Origin: Polaribacter sp. SA4-12
GTDB taxonomy: Bacteria > Bacteroidota > Bacteroidia > Flavobacteriales > Flavobacteriaceae
Reading direction: 5' to 3'
NCBI RefSeq assembly: GCF_002163675.1
Contig: NZ_CP019334.1
Span: forward strand, 1,622,001-1,686,000
Length of the DNA stretch: 64,000 nt
Below are positions 17,894 to 27,805 of the stretch, piece after piece; the first letter of the stretch is position 1, and every line of letters starts with the position of its first letter. The position numbers were made by a program, and so were the translations under genes. The notes under the pieces were generated by a model. That model was not told the DNA's origin and did not search any database. It worked only from the letters and a program-made list of their open reading frames with translations.

Positions 17894-19159
17894 TTACGAA
17901 TGTAAACTTTTAATAATGAACGCCAATTTTTTAGTTAATTGCTTTCTATGATATTTTTCGATATGATTAGAATTCACTTTTAAACTTCCTTCTTTATATT
18001 GATGATACAATTTTAGAATTTCTGATGCTAATTTTTCTTCATTATCAAAATCTACAACAACTCCAGCATTTGTCTCTTTTAAGATTTCAGATAAATCGCC
18101 TTCTTCTGGACCAATTGCTAAAATGGGTCTTTTTGCAGTTAAATACTCAAATAATTTCCCTGTTAAAATTCCTTTTGATTTTTCTATATTCGGAATTAAC
18201 AATAACAATACTTGGGCTTTTTTTTGATATTCTATTGCTTCTTTATGATTTACATAACCAACAAAACGGGTATTCTCATTTAGTTGATTATTAGTGATTT
18301 CAGCTTTAACTTCATCAGAAATATCACCAATAAAATTTAATTTTAAATCATTTTTTAAATCTTCATTCTTAGTACAAAGTTCATTTAAAACTTTAAATAA
18401 AACTTTCGGATTACTTTGTTTTGGCAATAAACCAATATAAGAAATCGTGAACTTATTATCTAATTTGATACTATTTCCGGTAAGAACCTCATCGTCAAAA
18501 CCATTGGTTATCACTTCTACTCTACTTCCCGTTTTAGCGAATTCTTCTTTTAACGAATTGCTAACGGTTAAAACACAATCTGCATTTTTTAAAACTGATT
18601 CTTCTAATCTTTTATTCTTATTCTTAGCAAATGAAAGTTGATTAAAATCTTTATTATAATACAAATCCGACCAAGGGTCTCTAAAATCTGCAATCCATTT
18701 TATATTATTTTTCTGATGTAATTTATGAGCAATTAAATGCATACTGTGAGGCGGACCTGTAGAAATAATAGTATCAATTTTATTTGAATCTAAATATTCT
18801 TGCAAGTATTTTACAGATGGTTTTATCCAAAATATTTTAGGATCAGGAATAAAGAAATTCCCTCTAATAAAAGATAACAAACCACTATTACTAACATTAG
18901 AAATTCCACTTTTCTGTGGTTTATTTTTCTTCAAAAAAAGGATGTCTGTTGGTTCCCAAATAGGTTGTTTTAAAATTTCTATGTTTTTTGGAATTTCATT
19001 AAGTAAAGTAGCATCTTCTTTTGGATAATTAGCATTATCAACTGTATAAACAACAGGTTCTATTCCGAATTCTTTTAAATACTTTACAAACTTCAACCAA
19101 CGTTGAACTCCAGAACCTCCTGCAGGTGGCCAATAATATGTAATTATTAATACTTTCAA
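17894..19159 (-). CDS. glycosyltransferase, GT4-like
   Basis: 421 aa. N-terminal Rossmann start VLIITYYWPPAGGSGVQRWLKF, then DFRDPWSD, and the GT4 C-terminal block SYIGLLPKQSNPKVLF plus GKLFEYLTAKRPILAIGPEEGD where the EX7E-type donor-binding helix lies. It is a retaining sugar transferase acting on the cytoplasmic face. Its start overlaps the next upstream glycosyltransferase by four bases (ATGA type), indicating translational coupling. Confidence 0.9.
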   Translation of the reverse strand: MKVLIITYYWPPAGGSGVQRWLKFVKYLKEFGIEPVVYTVDNANYPKEDATLLNEIPKNIEILKQPIWEPTDILFLKKNKPQKSGISNVSNSGLLSFIRGNFFIPDPKIFWIKPSVKYLQEYLDSNKIDTIISTGPPHSMHLIAHKLHQKNNIKWIADFRDPWSDLYYNKDFNQLSFAKNKNKRLEESVLKNADCVLTVSNSLKEEFAKTGSRVEVITNGFDDEVLTGNSIKLDNKFTISYIGLLPKQSNPKVLFKVLNELCTKNEDLKNDLKLNFIGDISDEVKAEITNNQLNENTRFVGYVNHKEAIEYQKKAQVLLLLIPNIEKSKGILTGKLFEYLTAKRPILAIGPEEGDLSEILKETNAGVVVDFDNEEKLASEILKLYHQYKEGSLKVNSNHIEKYHRKQLTKKLAFIIKSLHS

Positions 19160-20346
19160 GATTCTAAATTATCGTATAAATGTAGCAGTTTTTTTGATGT
19201 TTGCTCCCAAGAAAACTCGTTTTCTATAAACTCTTTTCCATTTTGACCTAATTCATTTCTTAACGCTTCATCTTTATAAAGCTTTAGAATTTTATCAGAA
19301 AAATCACTTACATCTTTTTCTTTATGAATCAATCCTGTATTATTATTTTCTACCAATCTTTTCTGTGCAGTTGCATCACTTACTAAAAGTGGTTTTGCAA
19401 AACTCATATATTGAAAAATCTTATTCGCATATGCAACATCGTGTTGCAAGTTTCTATGCAAAGGAGAAATACAAATATCACTTGCTAAAATATAAGATTG
19501 AAATAATGAAACATTTTTCCAACCTTCAAAATCGACAAAATCTTCTAATTTTAAGTTGACAACCTTCTGTTTCAGAATTACATCTGTCGTATTTCTACCA
19601 ACAATTACTAACCTAATATTAGGAATTATTTCCTTTAAATAACAAAGAGATTCAATAGCTGTTTGCAATCCTCTTCTTAAATGTGTATCACCTAAATACA
19701 AGATTACAAAATCATCTTTATATCTATTGGTGATTGTTTCATCTACCTGATAATCCTTGTAAAAAGACTGTCTAATCGTATTTGGCACTAAAACTAACTT
19801 GTCTTTTGAAGCAGGAATTCTTTTTTCTAAATTCTCAAGAAATTCAGGAGAAACAGAAATGACTTTATTTGCTTTTTCTATAAATTCTCTTTCTTTCTTT
19901 TTCCATTTTGATGGAGATATAATATATTTTCCTGGGAATTTCTGAAGATGCGGATACAACTTCATCACTTCTGGCATATTATCATGTAAATCTAAAACTA
20001 CTGGTAATTCAAACTTTTGATTTGCGTTAAAAACAGCTTCGGCAATTCTTATATCATGAATATGTAATGCATCAATTTCTGTTTCTTTTATAAAACGATG
20101 AATTTTCTGTTTCATCAAGAAACTATACAAAGGTATTGTATACGCTAAAGCGGATAATTTATACTCTAATTTATTTGAATAATATCTTTTTACCTGAATT
20201 CCATTAATTATTTCGGATGCTTTTTCATCAGCATATTTTAAACAAAAAAGAAAAACTTCATGTCCTGCGTTTACCAAAGAAACTGCTTCATTTTCTACTC
20301 TAGGATCAGGTGGAAACGGAGCATCAAGTATCATTCCTATTTTCAT
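19156..20346 (-). CDS. glycosyltransferase family 4
   Basis: 396 aa. Start IGMILDAPFPPDPRVENEAVSL, HIHDIRIAEA in the acceptor domain, and LYLGDTHLRRGLQTAIE with ANKIFQYMSFAKPLLVSDATAQKRLVE in the donor domain are typical of GT4 enzymes. It overlaps both neighbours by four bases (19156-19159 and 20343-20346), so the three genes form one translationally coupled unit with YfhO. Confidence 0.93.
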   Translation of the reverse strand: MKIGMILDAPFPPDPRVENEAVSLVNAGHEVFLFCLKYADEKASEIINGIQVKRYYSNKLEYKLSALAYTIPLYSFLMKQKIHRFIKETEIDALHIHDIRIAEAVFNANQKFELPVVLDLHDNMPEVMKLYPHLQKFPGKYIISPSKWKKKEREFIEKANKVISVSPEFLENLEKRIPASKDKLVLVPNTIRQSFYKDYQVDETITNRYKDDFVILYLGDTHLRRGLQTAIESLCYLKEIIPNIRLVIVGRNTTDVILKQKVVNLKLEDFVDFEGWKNVSLFQSYILASDICISPLHRNLQHDVAYANKIFQYMSFAKPLLVSDATAQKRLVENNNTGLIHKEKDVSDFSDKILKLYKDEALRNELGQNGKEFIENEFSWEQTSKKLLHLYDNLES

Positions 20347-22760
20347 TGCTTCTTCTTCTTTTCATAAAAGAACCAACCAATAGTTATCAAGAATAACAAA
20401 CCATAAGATGATAAAGAAATTATTTTTCCTTGCTGAATTACTTTTGGCTCAAACTTGAATTCTATGGTATGTTTTCCGGCAGGAACTATCATTCCCCTTA
20501 AAACATAATTCACTCTTAAATGTGGTGTTAATTTCCCATCAACATAAGCATTCCAACCATCTTTATAATAGATTTCAGAAAATACAGCAAACTGTTCTTT
20601 TGCAGTATTTGATTGATACGTTAATGTTGTAACATCATAATTTAAAAGCTCAATTGTAGCAGTTGAATCTTTTTCTTGAGGAAAAGTAATATCACTTTTC
20701 GGAGAATTATCTTTATTGTAAACGGCAACTCTTTTAGTATTCAAAGAATCTAAAGCTTGTATTTCTTCATTTGCAGAATTCACAACTTTCACTTTATCAA
20801 CAAACCAAGCATTTCCATTTACATCAGGATTTAATTGTGCTTGTTTTTCTCCTTTGTCATTACCTACAATAAAATATTTGGTATTTAACATGTTTAGAAC
20901 TTGCATGTTATTTTTAGCGATTTGAAAATCAAATAATTCTTGATAACGTCCTAATTTTGCAGCGTGATAACCTCCAATAGAATTATGAAAATAAGAAGTA
21001 CTTCCATCATTCATTGGATTAACCGTAAAATTACCAACTCTAAAATGCGTTTTATCTTGTAATATTAATTTATCAGCAGATGAAGCTGTAAATGGCTTCT
21101 CTATTTTTCTTGCTGATTTAAAATCATCTTCATTTACATATTTTTTATCTACAGATATTAAATCAAACAAAACAAAAACTACCAACGCAATAATTGCAAT
21201 ACCTTGTTTTAATTTATCTTTTAATAACATCCATAAAACACCTCCAGAAAGTAACATTAAAGCTAAAGAACGTAGAGAATCCATTAATAACATCGATTTT
21301 CTATCTGCAATTATAGCGTCTGTTAAACCTGGTAATTGCTCATATTGTGCATCTCTTAAGCCTTCAAACGTAGAAAAACCGTGTGCTAATAAAAAACCTA
21401 CAATAATTAATCCTCCGAAAACATACACTGCTTTCTTTAATCCTTCTTGTTTTTCATCCGAAGAAATAGTTGACGAAAAGAATTCTTTTAAACCTAAAAT
21501 AGCTAAAATAGGAACACATAATTCTGCAATTACTTGTATCGAAGAAACTGCTCTAAACTTATTATAGAGTGGAAAATAATCAATAAAAAAATTGGTTAAC
21601 ACATCAAAATTTCTTCCCCAACTCATTAAAATTGAAAAAACAGTTGCAGCAACTAGCCATTGTTTTAATCTTCCTTTTACTAAAAACATTCCTAAGAAAA
21701 ATAGAAAGAAAATTACAGCACCAATATAAGCCGGAGCTTCTACAATTGTTTGGTCTCCCCAATAGGTTAAAACTTGTGATGAATAATCATCTGCAACTTT
21801 TCGACCTGCTTTTTTTTCTATAGTTTGATAAAAGTTAGAATCTTCTCCTAATTTTTCAACCGTTCCTCCACCCATAAAACGTGGAACAAACAAATTAAAA
21901 GTCTCTAATTTTGCATAACTATATTCAGTAATATATGCTTTATCTAATCCTTTTGAAGCTTCTTTTTTAGTTCCATCAGGATTTATTGTTAATTCAGATT
22001 TACCTCTTGTACTATGATCTCCATATTCTTTCATCGCCATTAAACGAGAAGAATTTGCTCCAATACCTAATAAAACTGCTGCAATAATAACAATACTTTG
22101 TTTGATAAAAACTGGAAGTATCTTTTCTTTGATTGCATTTATCAGTTCAACAATTCCTAAAATCAATAAACAGAAACCTAAATAATAAGTCATCTGTGGA
22201 TGGTTTGTATAAATTTCTAAAGCCATTGCAACACCTGTCACAAAAAAACCGAGAATATATCGTTTTTGAAAAACCCACAAAACTCCTGCTAAAACCAATG
22301 GCATATATGCAATTGCGTGTGCTTTTGCATTATGTCCTGCTCCGAATATGATAATTAAATAGGTTGAAAACCCAAAGGCGAGCGAACCTAAAATTGCCAA
22401 TCTCCAATTGACTTTTAAAGCCATCATCAACACAAAAAAACTTAAAAAATATAAGAAAGTATAATCTGCTGGTCTTGGTAAAAAACGCAAAGCTCTGTCT
22501 AAAACTCTTACAAAATCATTCGGATAATAAGCACTTACTTGATACGCTGGCATTCCACTAAAAGAAGCGCCAGTCCAATAAGGCTCTGTATTTTTATCCG
22601 CTCTAAAATCATTAATATCTTTTACCATTCCTCTAAATTGAGTGATATCAGATTGATTTAATTTTTGTCCTTTTAAAACTGGATGAAAATAAATGATAGA
22701 AGCCAAAGCAAAAACCGCAATAGCTATTATATAAGGTATAACTTTATTAGAAATCTTCAA
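20343..22760 (-). CDS. YfhO family membrane protein
   Basis: 805 aa with about 12 hydrophobic segments and a long extracytoplasmic C-terminal domain ending KIISLSSYGLLFLITIGWFFYEKKKKQ. Motifs QSDITQFRGM, TYLIIIFGAGHNAKAHAIAYMP and YYKDGWNAYVDGK belong to the YfhO family (PF09586). In Firmicutes YfhO is linked to glycosylation of teichoic acids as a GT-C type membrane transferase; the flavobacterial role is not established. First gene of the glycan operon. Confidence 0.9.
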   Translation of the reverse strand: MKISNKVIPYIIAIAVFALASIIYFHPVLKGQKLNQSDITQFRGMVKDINDFRADKNTEPYWTGASFSGMPAYQVSAYYPNDFVRVLDRALRFLPRPADYTFLYFLSFFVLMMALKVNWRLAILGSLAFGFSTYLIIIFGAGHNAKAHAIAYMPLVLAGVLWVFQKRYILGFFVTGVAMALEIYTNHPQMTYYLGFCLLILGIVELINAIKEKILPVFIKQSIVIIAAVLLGIGANSSRLMAMKEYGDHSTRGKSELTINPDGTKKEASKGLDKAYITEYSYAKLETFNLFVPRFMGGGTVEKLGEDSNFYQTIEKKAGRKVADDYSSQVLTYWGDQTIVEAPAYIGAVIFFLFFLGMFLVKGRLKQWLVAATVFSILMSWGRNFDVLTNFFIDYFPLYNKFRAVSSIQVIAELCVPILAILGLKEFFSSTISSDEKQEGLKKAVYVFGGLIIVGFLLAHGFSTFEGLRDAQYEQLPGLTDAIIADRKSMLLMDSLRSLALMLLSGGVLWMLLKDKLKQGIAIIALVVFVLFDLISVDKKYVNEDDFKSARKIEKPFTASSADKLILQDKTHFRVGNFTVNPMNDGSTSYFHNSIGGYHAAKLGRYQELFDFQIAKNNMQVLNMLNTKYFIVGNDKGEKQAQLNPDVNGNAWFVDKVKVVNSANEEIQALDSLNTKRVAVYNKDNSPKSDITFPQEKDSTATIELLNYDVTTLTYQSNTAKEQFAVFSEIYYKDGWNAYVDGKLTPHLRVNYVLRGMIVPAGKHTIEFKFEPKVIQQGKIISLSSYGLLFLITIGWFFYEKKKKQ

Positions 22761-22815
22761 GTGAATACTTTTTAATTAATGTTTTAACAATCTAACTAGC
22801 TAAGAAAACTCTTAA

Positions 22816-23079
22816 TTAGTCAACTTCTTCAAAATCTACATATTCACCAACAGAATTTTTACTTTGTTGTTGACTACCTGGTTTTTTGTCGATTACTGTT
22901 TTCCCTTCTTCAACAGTACTTTTTTGTTGCTGTTGTTGTTGTCCTCCAAATTGCTGTTCAGCTTTCTTTTTAATTGTTTCTGTAGCTTTCTTCATCAAAT
23001 AAGGCGCAAATAATCGTGCTAGAAACTTAAAAGCATAGTAACAAAAAATGATAATAAATATAGTTCTTAGTAAACCCAT
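22816..23079 (-). CDS. DUF4834 family small membrane protein
   Basis: 87 aa: one N-terminal membrane helix (residues 4-24), a basic amphipathic stretch, and a Gln tract (QQQQQQ near 51-56) in a polar tail ending GEYVDFEEVD. That acidic tail and overall plan fit DUF4834, found only in Bacteroidota and of unknown function. It lies 55 bases upstream of YfhO on the same strand. Confidence 0.75.
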   Translation of the reverse strand: MGLLRTIFIIIFCYYAFKFLARLFAPYLMKKATETIKKKAEQQFGGQQQQQQKSTVEEGKTVIDKKPGSQQQSKNSVGEYVDFEEVD

Positions 23080-23208
23080 TTAAATTAATATTTATAAAAA
23101 AATCATTCAAAAATAACAATTTGAAGACAATTGAAGCGTTAACAAACTATAAAAGTTTCACAAACTCAAAAAAGTATCGTTTGCTTTTAAAAAATAGCAT
23201 TTTTAACC

Positions 23209-23216
23209 TATGTTTG
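23209..23216 (+). promoter_or_regulatory. -7 box TATGTTTG
   Basis: Exact TAnnTTTG match 43 bases before the start at 23259. A TTTG at 23180-23183 could be the -33 element, though the 25-base spacing is a little long. Confidence 0.5.
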
Positions 23217-23258
23217 TGTTAGTTGATAGATACTACTTATAAAATTGTATTCTAATTT

Positions 23259-24410
23259 ATGAAGCACCTTTTTACAAAACTCTTTTTAGTCTTTTTATTT
23301 ATTGTAACAAACTCTATACAAGCACAATATACAGATGTAATAAACTCAAATAAACCTGGTTTTTCTGAAAGTCCTTATAGTGTTGGCACAGGAGTTTATC
23401 AATTTGAAACTAATTTTTTCTTAAGAGATACAAGCATTGAACCTACTTTTTCTATGCCACAATCTTTTGGAATAGATTTACTTTTTAGAACTAGTTTTTT
23501 TCTTGAAAAATTAGAATTGAATGCTCAATTAACATATCAGAGAGATAAAGTTGCTTTTAAAAACATATTTACTTCTCATTATTTTACTTCTGGATTAAGT
23601 AAATTTACAATTGGAGCAAAATATTTATTGTTTCAACCAGAATATACAGATAAAACAAAAGAAGTTAGAAGTTGGAAAAGAAGAAATGCTTTTGATAAAA
23701 AACGTTTGATTCCTTCTGTAGCTATTTATTTAGGGATGAATACCGATTTGGTAAACGACATTTATAAAACGGAAAGTATTACTCCTAAAGTTGGTGTTTT
23801 ATTACAACATAATCTTACCAACGAATTTAATGTTATTTCAAATGTATATTATGATAAAATAGGAACTGACTTTTCTGAAATTTCATATATAATAACAGCT
23901 ACACAGAATTTTGGTTCAAGATGGTCTGGTTTTTTAGAGCATCAAGGAATTTTTCAGAAATACCAAAATAATGTAAATTTCGGAACTGGATTAGCATACT
24001 TATTTAGTAAAGATTTTCAAATTAATACTTCTGCAAGATATCTTTTAGAAGGAAAAGCTTCTGGTTTTTATGGTAGTTTAGGAATCTCTTATAGAATTAA
24101 CAAACACCAAGATGCTTATACGGATTTAGATGAAGTAAGCAAACAGCTAAAAGACACACCAATTACCAGATACAACGCCGAACAAAGACGTGGTTTTTTC
24201 TCTAGAATTCTAAATATTTTTAAGAAAAAAGATAAAAACACAACTACTCGAAAAAGAGCCACAAGAACTAGAAAGTCAACGACTAAAAAGAAGAAAAGTG
24301 GTTTCTTAGGTTTGTTCAGTAAGAAAAAGAAAAAAGAAGAAACAGAGATCGAAAAATTAGAAAGAGAAATTAAAGAACTCGAAAAGGAAGTAGAAAAAGA
24401 TAACAAATAG
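23259..24410 (+). CDS. outer-membrane transporter-like barrel with Lys-rich tail
   Basis: 383 aa; signal peptide residues 1-22 (SIQAQYTD). Residues about 30-285 are beta-barrel-like (alternating hydrophobic strands, NSNKPGFSESPYSVGTGVYQ near the start) and match the 'transporter' group related to PF13557. From about residue 300 the chain changes sharply into a basic low-complexity tail (KKKDKNTTTRKRATRTRKS, KKKKSGFLGLFSKKKKKEE) ending in a short acidic/basic coiled coil. In a barrel this tail would sit in the periplasm. No ligand can be assigned. Confidence 0.75.
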   Translation: MKHLFTKLFLVFLFIVTNSIQAQYTDVINSNKPGFSESPYSVGTGVYQFETNFFLRDTSIEPTFSMPQSFGIDLLFRTSFFLEKLELNAQLTYQRDKVAFKNIFTSHYFTSGLSKFTIGAKYLLFQPEYTDKTKEVRSWKRRNAFDKKRLIPSVAIYLGMNTDLVNDIYKTESITPKVGVLLQHNLTNEFNVISNVYYDKIGTDFSEISYIITATQNFGSRWSGFLEHQGIFQKYQNNVNFGTGLAYLFSKDFQINTSARYLLEGKASGFYGSLGISYRINKHQDAYTDLDEVSKQLKDTPITRYNAEQRRGFFSRILNIFKKKDKNTTTRKRATRTRKSTTKKKKSGFLGLFSKKKKKEETEIEKLEREIKELEKEVEKDNK

Positions 24411-24416
24411 AATTCT

Positions 24417-24424
24417 TATTTTTG
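24417..24424 (+). promoter_or_regulatory. -7 box TATTTTTG four bases before an ATG
   Basis: TATTTTTG is followed by TACT and the ATG at 24429, so transcription would start on or next to the start codon. Confidence 0.5.
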
Positions 24425-24428
24425 TACT

Positions 24429-25550
24429 ATGATTACGCTAAAAAAAGTTACTTCAAAAAAAGATATGAAAGCCTTTGTGCTTTTTCCTTTTTCATTATAT
24501 AAAGACAATAAATATTGGGTTCCTCCTATTATAAAGGATGAAATTGATAATTTTGATCCAACAAAAAATCCTGTTTTCGAAAATGCAGATGCTCAGTTTT
24601 TTGTAGCAATGCGAGATAATAAAATTGTTGGTAGAGTAATTGCAATTATAAATTGGTTTGAAGTTGAAAAACAACAAATTAAAAAAATGCGTTTTGGTTG
24701 GTTTGATATTATTGATGATATCGAAGTTTCAAAAGTACTTTTAGATAAAGTAAGAGAAATCGGACTTGAAAATAACCTAGAATATATTGAAGGTCCTGTT
24801 GGGTTTAATAATTTAGATAAAACGGGTGTTTTAACTGAAGGGTTCGATCATTTAGGAACTATGATTACTTGGTATAATCATCCTTATTATAAAGATCATT
24901 TAGAGCAATTAGGTTTTGTAAAAGAGAAAGAATATTTAGAAAATAAATTCAAATTTAAAAATGTTGATGGTGTTTATTTTGATAGAATAAGTAACATTTT
25001 AAAAAGACGTTTCAAATTAAAAGCATTAGATTTTACAAAGACAAAAGACATTATGCCTTATGTTGATGAAATGTTTGAAGTTTTTGATGCAGCGTATTCT
25101 AAATTATCAACTTTTGTACCTATTTCTGATTCTCAAATAGCATTCTTTAAAAAGAAATACATTTCATTTATCAATCCAGAATATATAAAATTTGTGGTTG
25201 ATGAAAATAATAAATTAGTTGCTTTTGCAATTGTAATGCCTTCTTTTTCTGAAGCTTTACAGAAAGCAAAAGGAAAATTATTTCCATTTGGATTGTTTCA
25301 TTTATTAAAAGCGAGAAAGCACGCTAAAGACGTTACTTTTTACTTGATTGGCGTACATCCAGATTATCAAAATAAAGGTGTACATGCTATTATTTTTGAT
25401 CAATACACAAAAACATTTAAACCTTTAGGTATTGATAATTGTATTAGAACTCCTGAGTTAGAAGACAATGAAGCCATTAATAAATTGTGGGAAAACTTTA
25501 AACCTGTAACTCATAAAAGACGTAGAACTTATAAAAAGAGTATTCAGTAA
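24429..25550 (+). CDS. GNAT-like acyltransferase family protein
   Basis: 373 aa, cytoplasmic. It has YKDNKYWVPPIIKDE, then a GNAT-like AQFFVAMRDNKIVGRVIAIIN strand pair, the block IEGPVGFNNLDKTGVL, and a second GNAT-like unit with KFVVDENNKLVAFAIVMPS and YLIGVHPDYQNKGVHAIIF, where acetyl-CoA pyrophosphate-binding residues are expected. It is probably a tandem GNAT protein. Relatives are sometimes labelled GTP cyclohydrolase, for which I see no support. The transcript may be leaderless. Confidence 0.75.
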   Translation: MITLKKVTSKKDMKAFVLFPFSLYKDNKYWVPPIIKDEIDNFDPTKNPVFENADAQFFVAMRDNKIVGRVIAIINWFEVEKQQIKKMRFGWFDIIDDIEVSKVLLDKVREIGLENNLEYIEGPVGFNNLDKTGVLTEGFDHLGTMITWYNHPYYKDHLEQLGFVKEKEYLENKFKFKNVDGVYFDRISNILKRRFKLKALDFTKTKDIMPYVDEMFEVFDAAYSKLSTFVPISDSQIAFFKKKYISFINPEYIKFVVDENNKLVAFAIVMPSFSEALQKAKGKLFPFGLFHLLKARKHAKDVTFYLIGVHPDYQNKGVHAIIFDQYTKTFKPLGIDNCIRTPELEDNEAINKLWENFKPVTHKRRRTYKKSIQ

Positions 25551-25601
25551 TTTAGTCTTCAGTGGCAGTCGCAGTTTTCACAAATGAAAAAACTAACGAA
25601 T

Positions 25602-25640
25602 GTCATTTCGAAATGAGCTTTTTTAGCGATTGAGAAATCT
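25602..25640 (+). repeat. dispersed repeat, copy 1 (GTCATTTCGAAATGAG...)
   Basis: The unit reads GTCATTTCGAAATGAG, a T-rich spacer, then CGATTGAGAAATCT. Related copies are at 27754-27790 (plus) and 35113-35152 (minus). The first 15 bases are palindromic around TTCGAA. All copies are intergenic. Confidence 0.75.
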
Positions 25641-25679
25641 AAATTTTGATCTTTAATCATTAAACTTTGAACCCACAGC

Positions 25680-26387
25680 ATGCAACTATTTTATAATTCA
25701 GAAATTACTGTAGAAACCAAACAAATTACTTTCGATAAAATAGAGAGTAAACATATTGTACGTGTTTTACGTAAACAAGTAAATGATGTTCTAAAAATCA
25801 CAAACGGAAAAGGTTTTTTGTTTGATGTAAAAATAATTATTGCTAGTGATAAAAAATGCCTTGCAGAGGTTATTAATGCTGAAGAAAAGCCAAAACCTTG
25901 GAATTATTATTTACACATTGCAATTGCGCCAACTAAAAACAATGACAGAATAGAATGGTTTTTAGAGAAAGCAACAGAAATTGGTATTGATGAAATTACG
26001 CCAATTATTTGCTCTAATTCTGAGCGTAGGATTGTAAAACTAGAACGTTTTGAGAAAATTATTCAATCTGCAATGAAGCAATCTTTAAAGTTTACGTTGC
26101 CTAAATTGAATGAACCTATAAAACTGAATGACTTTTTAAAACAAGATATTGATGGACAAGTTTGTATTGCACATTGTGAGGAGCAAGAAAAGACATTATT
26201 GCAATCTGTTGTAAAGCCATCAGAAAAAACAACGATTTTAATTGGTCCTGAAGGAGATTTTTCATCAGAAGAAATAAAAAACTGTTTAGCAAAAAATATG
26301 ACTCCAATTTCTTTAGGAGAAAGTAGATTAAGAACAGAAACTGCTGCTTTAGTTGCAGTTAATACAGTTTCATTTATCAATCAGTAG
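25680..26387 (+). CDS. rsmE: 16S rRNA m3U1498 methyltransferase RsmE
   Basis: 235 aa. An N-terminal PUA-like domain (HIVRVLRKQVND) is followed by a SPOUT fold with FLEKATEIGIDEITPI, ILIGPEGDFSSEEI and LGESRLRTETAALVAV, the knot that binds S-adenosylmethionine. RsmE methylates U1498 of 16S rRNA in the assembled 30S subunit. Length and motifs are standard. It is preceded by a dispersed repeat and followed by a palindromic repeat. Confidence 0.96.
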   Translation: MQLFYNSEITVETKQITFDKIESKHIVRVLRKQVNDVLKITNGKGFLFDVKIIIASDKKCLAEVINAEEKPKPWNYYLHIAIAPTKNNDRIEWFLEKATEIGIDEITPIICSNSERRIVKLERFEKIIQSAMKQSLKFTLPKLNEPIKLNDFLKQDIDGQVCIAHCEEQEKTLLQSVVKPSEKTTILIGPEGDFSSEEIKNCLAKNMTPISLGESRLRTETAALVAVNTVSFINQ

Positions 26388-26405
26388 TTACTAAACTATT
26401 TGTCT

Positions 26406-26426
26406 TTCCTGCGAAGGCAGGAATCT
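26406..26426. repeat. palindromic dispersed repeat TTCCTGCGAAGGCAGGAATCT, copy 1
   Basis: TTCCTGC-GAAG-GCAGGAA is a near-perfect hairpin and GC-rich for this genome. An identical 21-base copy lies at 36013-36033. Confidence 0.85.
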
Positions 26427-26599
26427 AAACTTGTTTTTCAGAAAAGTTAAAAAGTAACTTTTTAAAACTATTATTCACTTTATAATAAAAGAAAGGTTAT
26501 ATATGTATTTTGGGCTCATTTTTTCATAGGAATGCAAGCTGTAAAAATCTTCCTTTCGTTAGAAACGACAAATAATGTATCTTTAACAAAAAAGAAAAA

Positions 26600-27736
26600 T
26601 TGTCAGTTAAAGAAATTTTCAACTTATTCTTATTAATTAGTGCATTGCATGGTTTTTTATTTTGTGCTGTTATTTTATTTTCAAAAAACAGAAAAGAAAA
26701 AAGTATGTTGTTCATCAATTTATTGGTGTTAACAATTTCATTAAACAACATTCAATCTTGGATTCTTGCCAAAGACTTTTTTATAGAATATTTCTTTTTA
26801 GATTATGTTCACATTCCTTGGCATTTTTTAATTGCTCCATTCTTTTATATGTTTCTCATCTACTATTTAGAGATTGAAAAACGAAGTAAAAACTTATTAA
26901 AAATAATACTTCCAGTTTTTATAATAATCATTTCTATAAGAATTGGTTTTGTTTCATTTCTCAGTGACAAAAACACTTCTGACATTGCCTATCTATTTGA
27001 AAAATATACTTCTATTGAAGAAATTTTCAGCTTAATAGTTTCCTTAATTATCTTTGTATATTCTTTTCAAATACTATCAAAAAAGGAACAGCTATTTACA
27101 AAAATATTGTCTTTTGATAATTTAAAATGGATTTATACTTTCTTTAAATTAGGTTTATTAACCTATATCTTTTGGATAATTGCCCTCGCAATAACAGTCG
27201 CTTTAGACTTTAAAGAATTTATATACTCTTATTACCCGCTTCGTGTTTTAACTACTGTATTAATTTATTGGATTGGTTACCAAGCAATCTTACAATTACG
27301 TTTATTAAAAGAAAGAAAAGATTTAAGGAAACAGTTAAACTTTCAACATGTAATTAAAGAAACTACTTCTAAAAATGAAGAAGAAAAGGATGCTGATAAA
27401 AAACTATTATTCGATAAAATACATTCTCTAATTGAAGAAAAAAAACTCTTTATAGAACCAAAGTTAAATGCAGATTATTTGGCAAATGAACTTGATATTA
27501 GTTCCTCTAAATTATCTAGCATTATTAAATTATTTTCTGATAAAAACTTTAACGATTACATTAATGAGTTTAGAATTGAACTTGCAAAAGAGTTATTAAT
27601 TCATAAAGATTACATAAACTATACCATTACTTCTATTGGTTTAGAATCTGGTTTTAATTCTAAATCTAGCTTTTATGCTACTTTTAAAAAACATACAGGT
27701 TTAACGCCTACAGAATATCAAAAGTCTTTGATATAA
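26600..27736 (+). CDS. membrane-bound AraC-type transcriptional regulator
   Basis: 378 aa from TTG (MSVKEIFNLF); no upstream ATG is available and the next Met is deep in the first membrane region. Seven hydrophobic segments fill residues about 5-235, followed by a charged linker (KNEEEKDADKK) and an AraC/XylS double helix-turn-helix at about 285-378 (ELDISSSKLSSIIKLF, FNDYINEFRIELAKELL, GLESGFNSKSSFYATFKKHTGLTPTEYQ). It is a one-piece transmembrane sensor and DNA-binding protein, common in Bacteroidota. A -7-like TATCTTTA lies at 26578-26585. Signal and targets unknown. Confidence 0.88.
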   Translation: MSVKEIFNLFLLISALHGFLFCAVILFSKNRKEKSMLFINLLVLTISLNNIQSWILAKDFFIEYFFLDYVHIPWHFLIAPFFYMFLIYYLEIEKRSKNLLKIILPVFIIIISIRIGFVSFLSDKNTSDIAYLFEKYTSIEEIFSLIVSLIIFVYSFQILSKKEQLFTKILSFDNLKWIYTFFKLGLLTYIFWIIALAITVALDFKEFIYSYYPLRVLTTVLIYWIGYQAILQLRLLKERKDLRKQLNFQHVIKETTSKNEEEKDADKKLLFDKIHSLIEEKKLFIEPKLNADYLANELDISSSKLSSIIKLFSDKNFNDYINEFRIELAKELLIHKDYINYTITSIGLESGFNSKSSFYATFKKHTGLTPTEYQKSLI

Positions 27737-27753
27737 TAAACTAAGAACTTTCT

Positions 27754-27790
27754 GTCATTTCTAAATGAGTTTTTCACGATTGAGAAATCT
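27754..27790 (+). repeat. dispersed repeat, copy 2
   Basis: GTCATTTCTAAATGAG...CGATTGAGAAATCT, the same unit as 25602-25640 with one change in the palindrome and a shorter spacer. Confidence 0.7.
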
Positions 27791-27805
27791 CATTTACAAC
27801 TAAAA

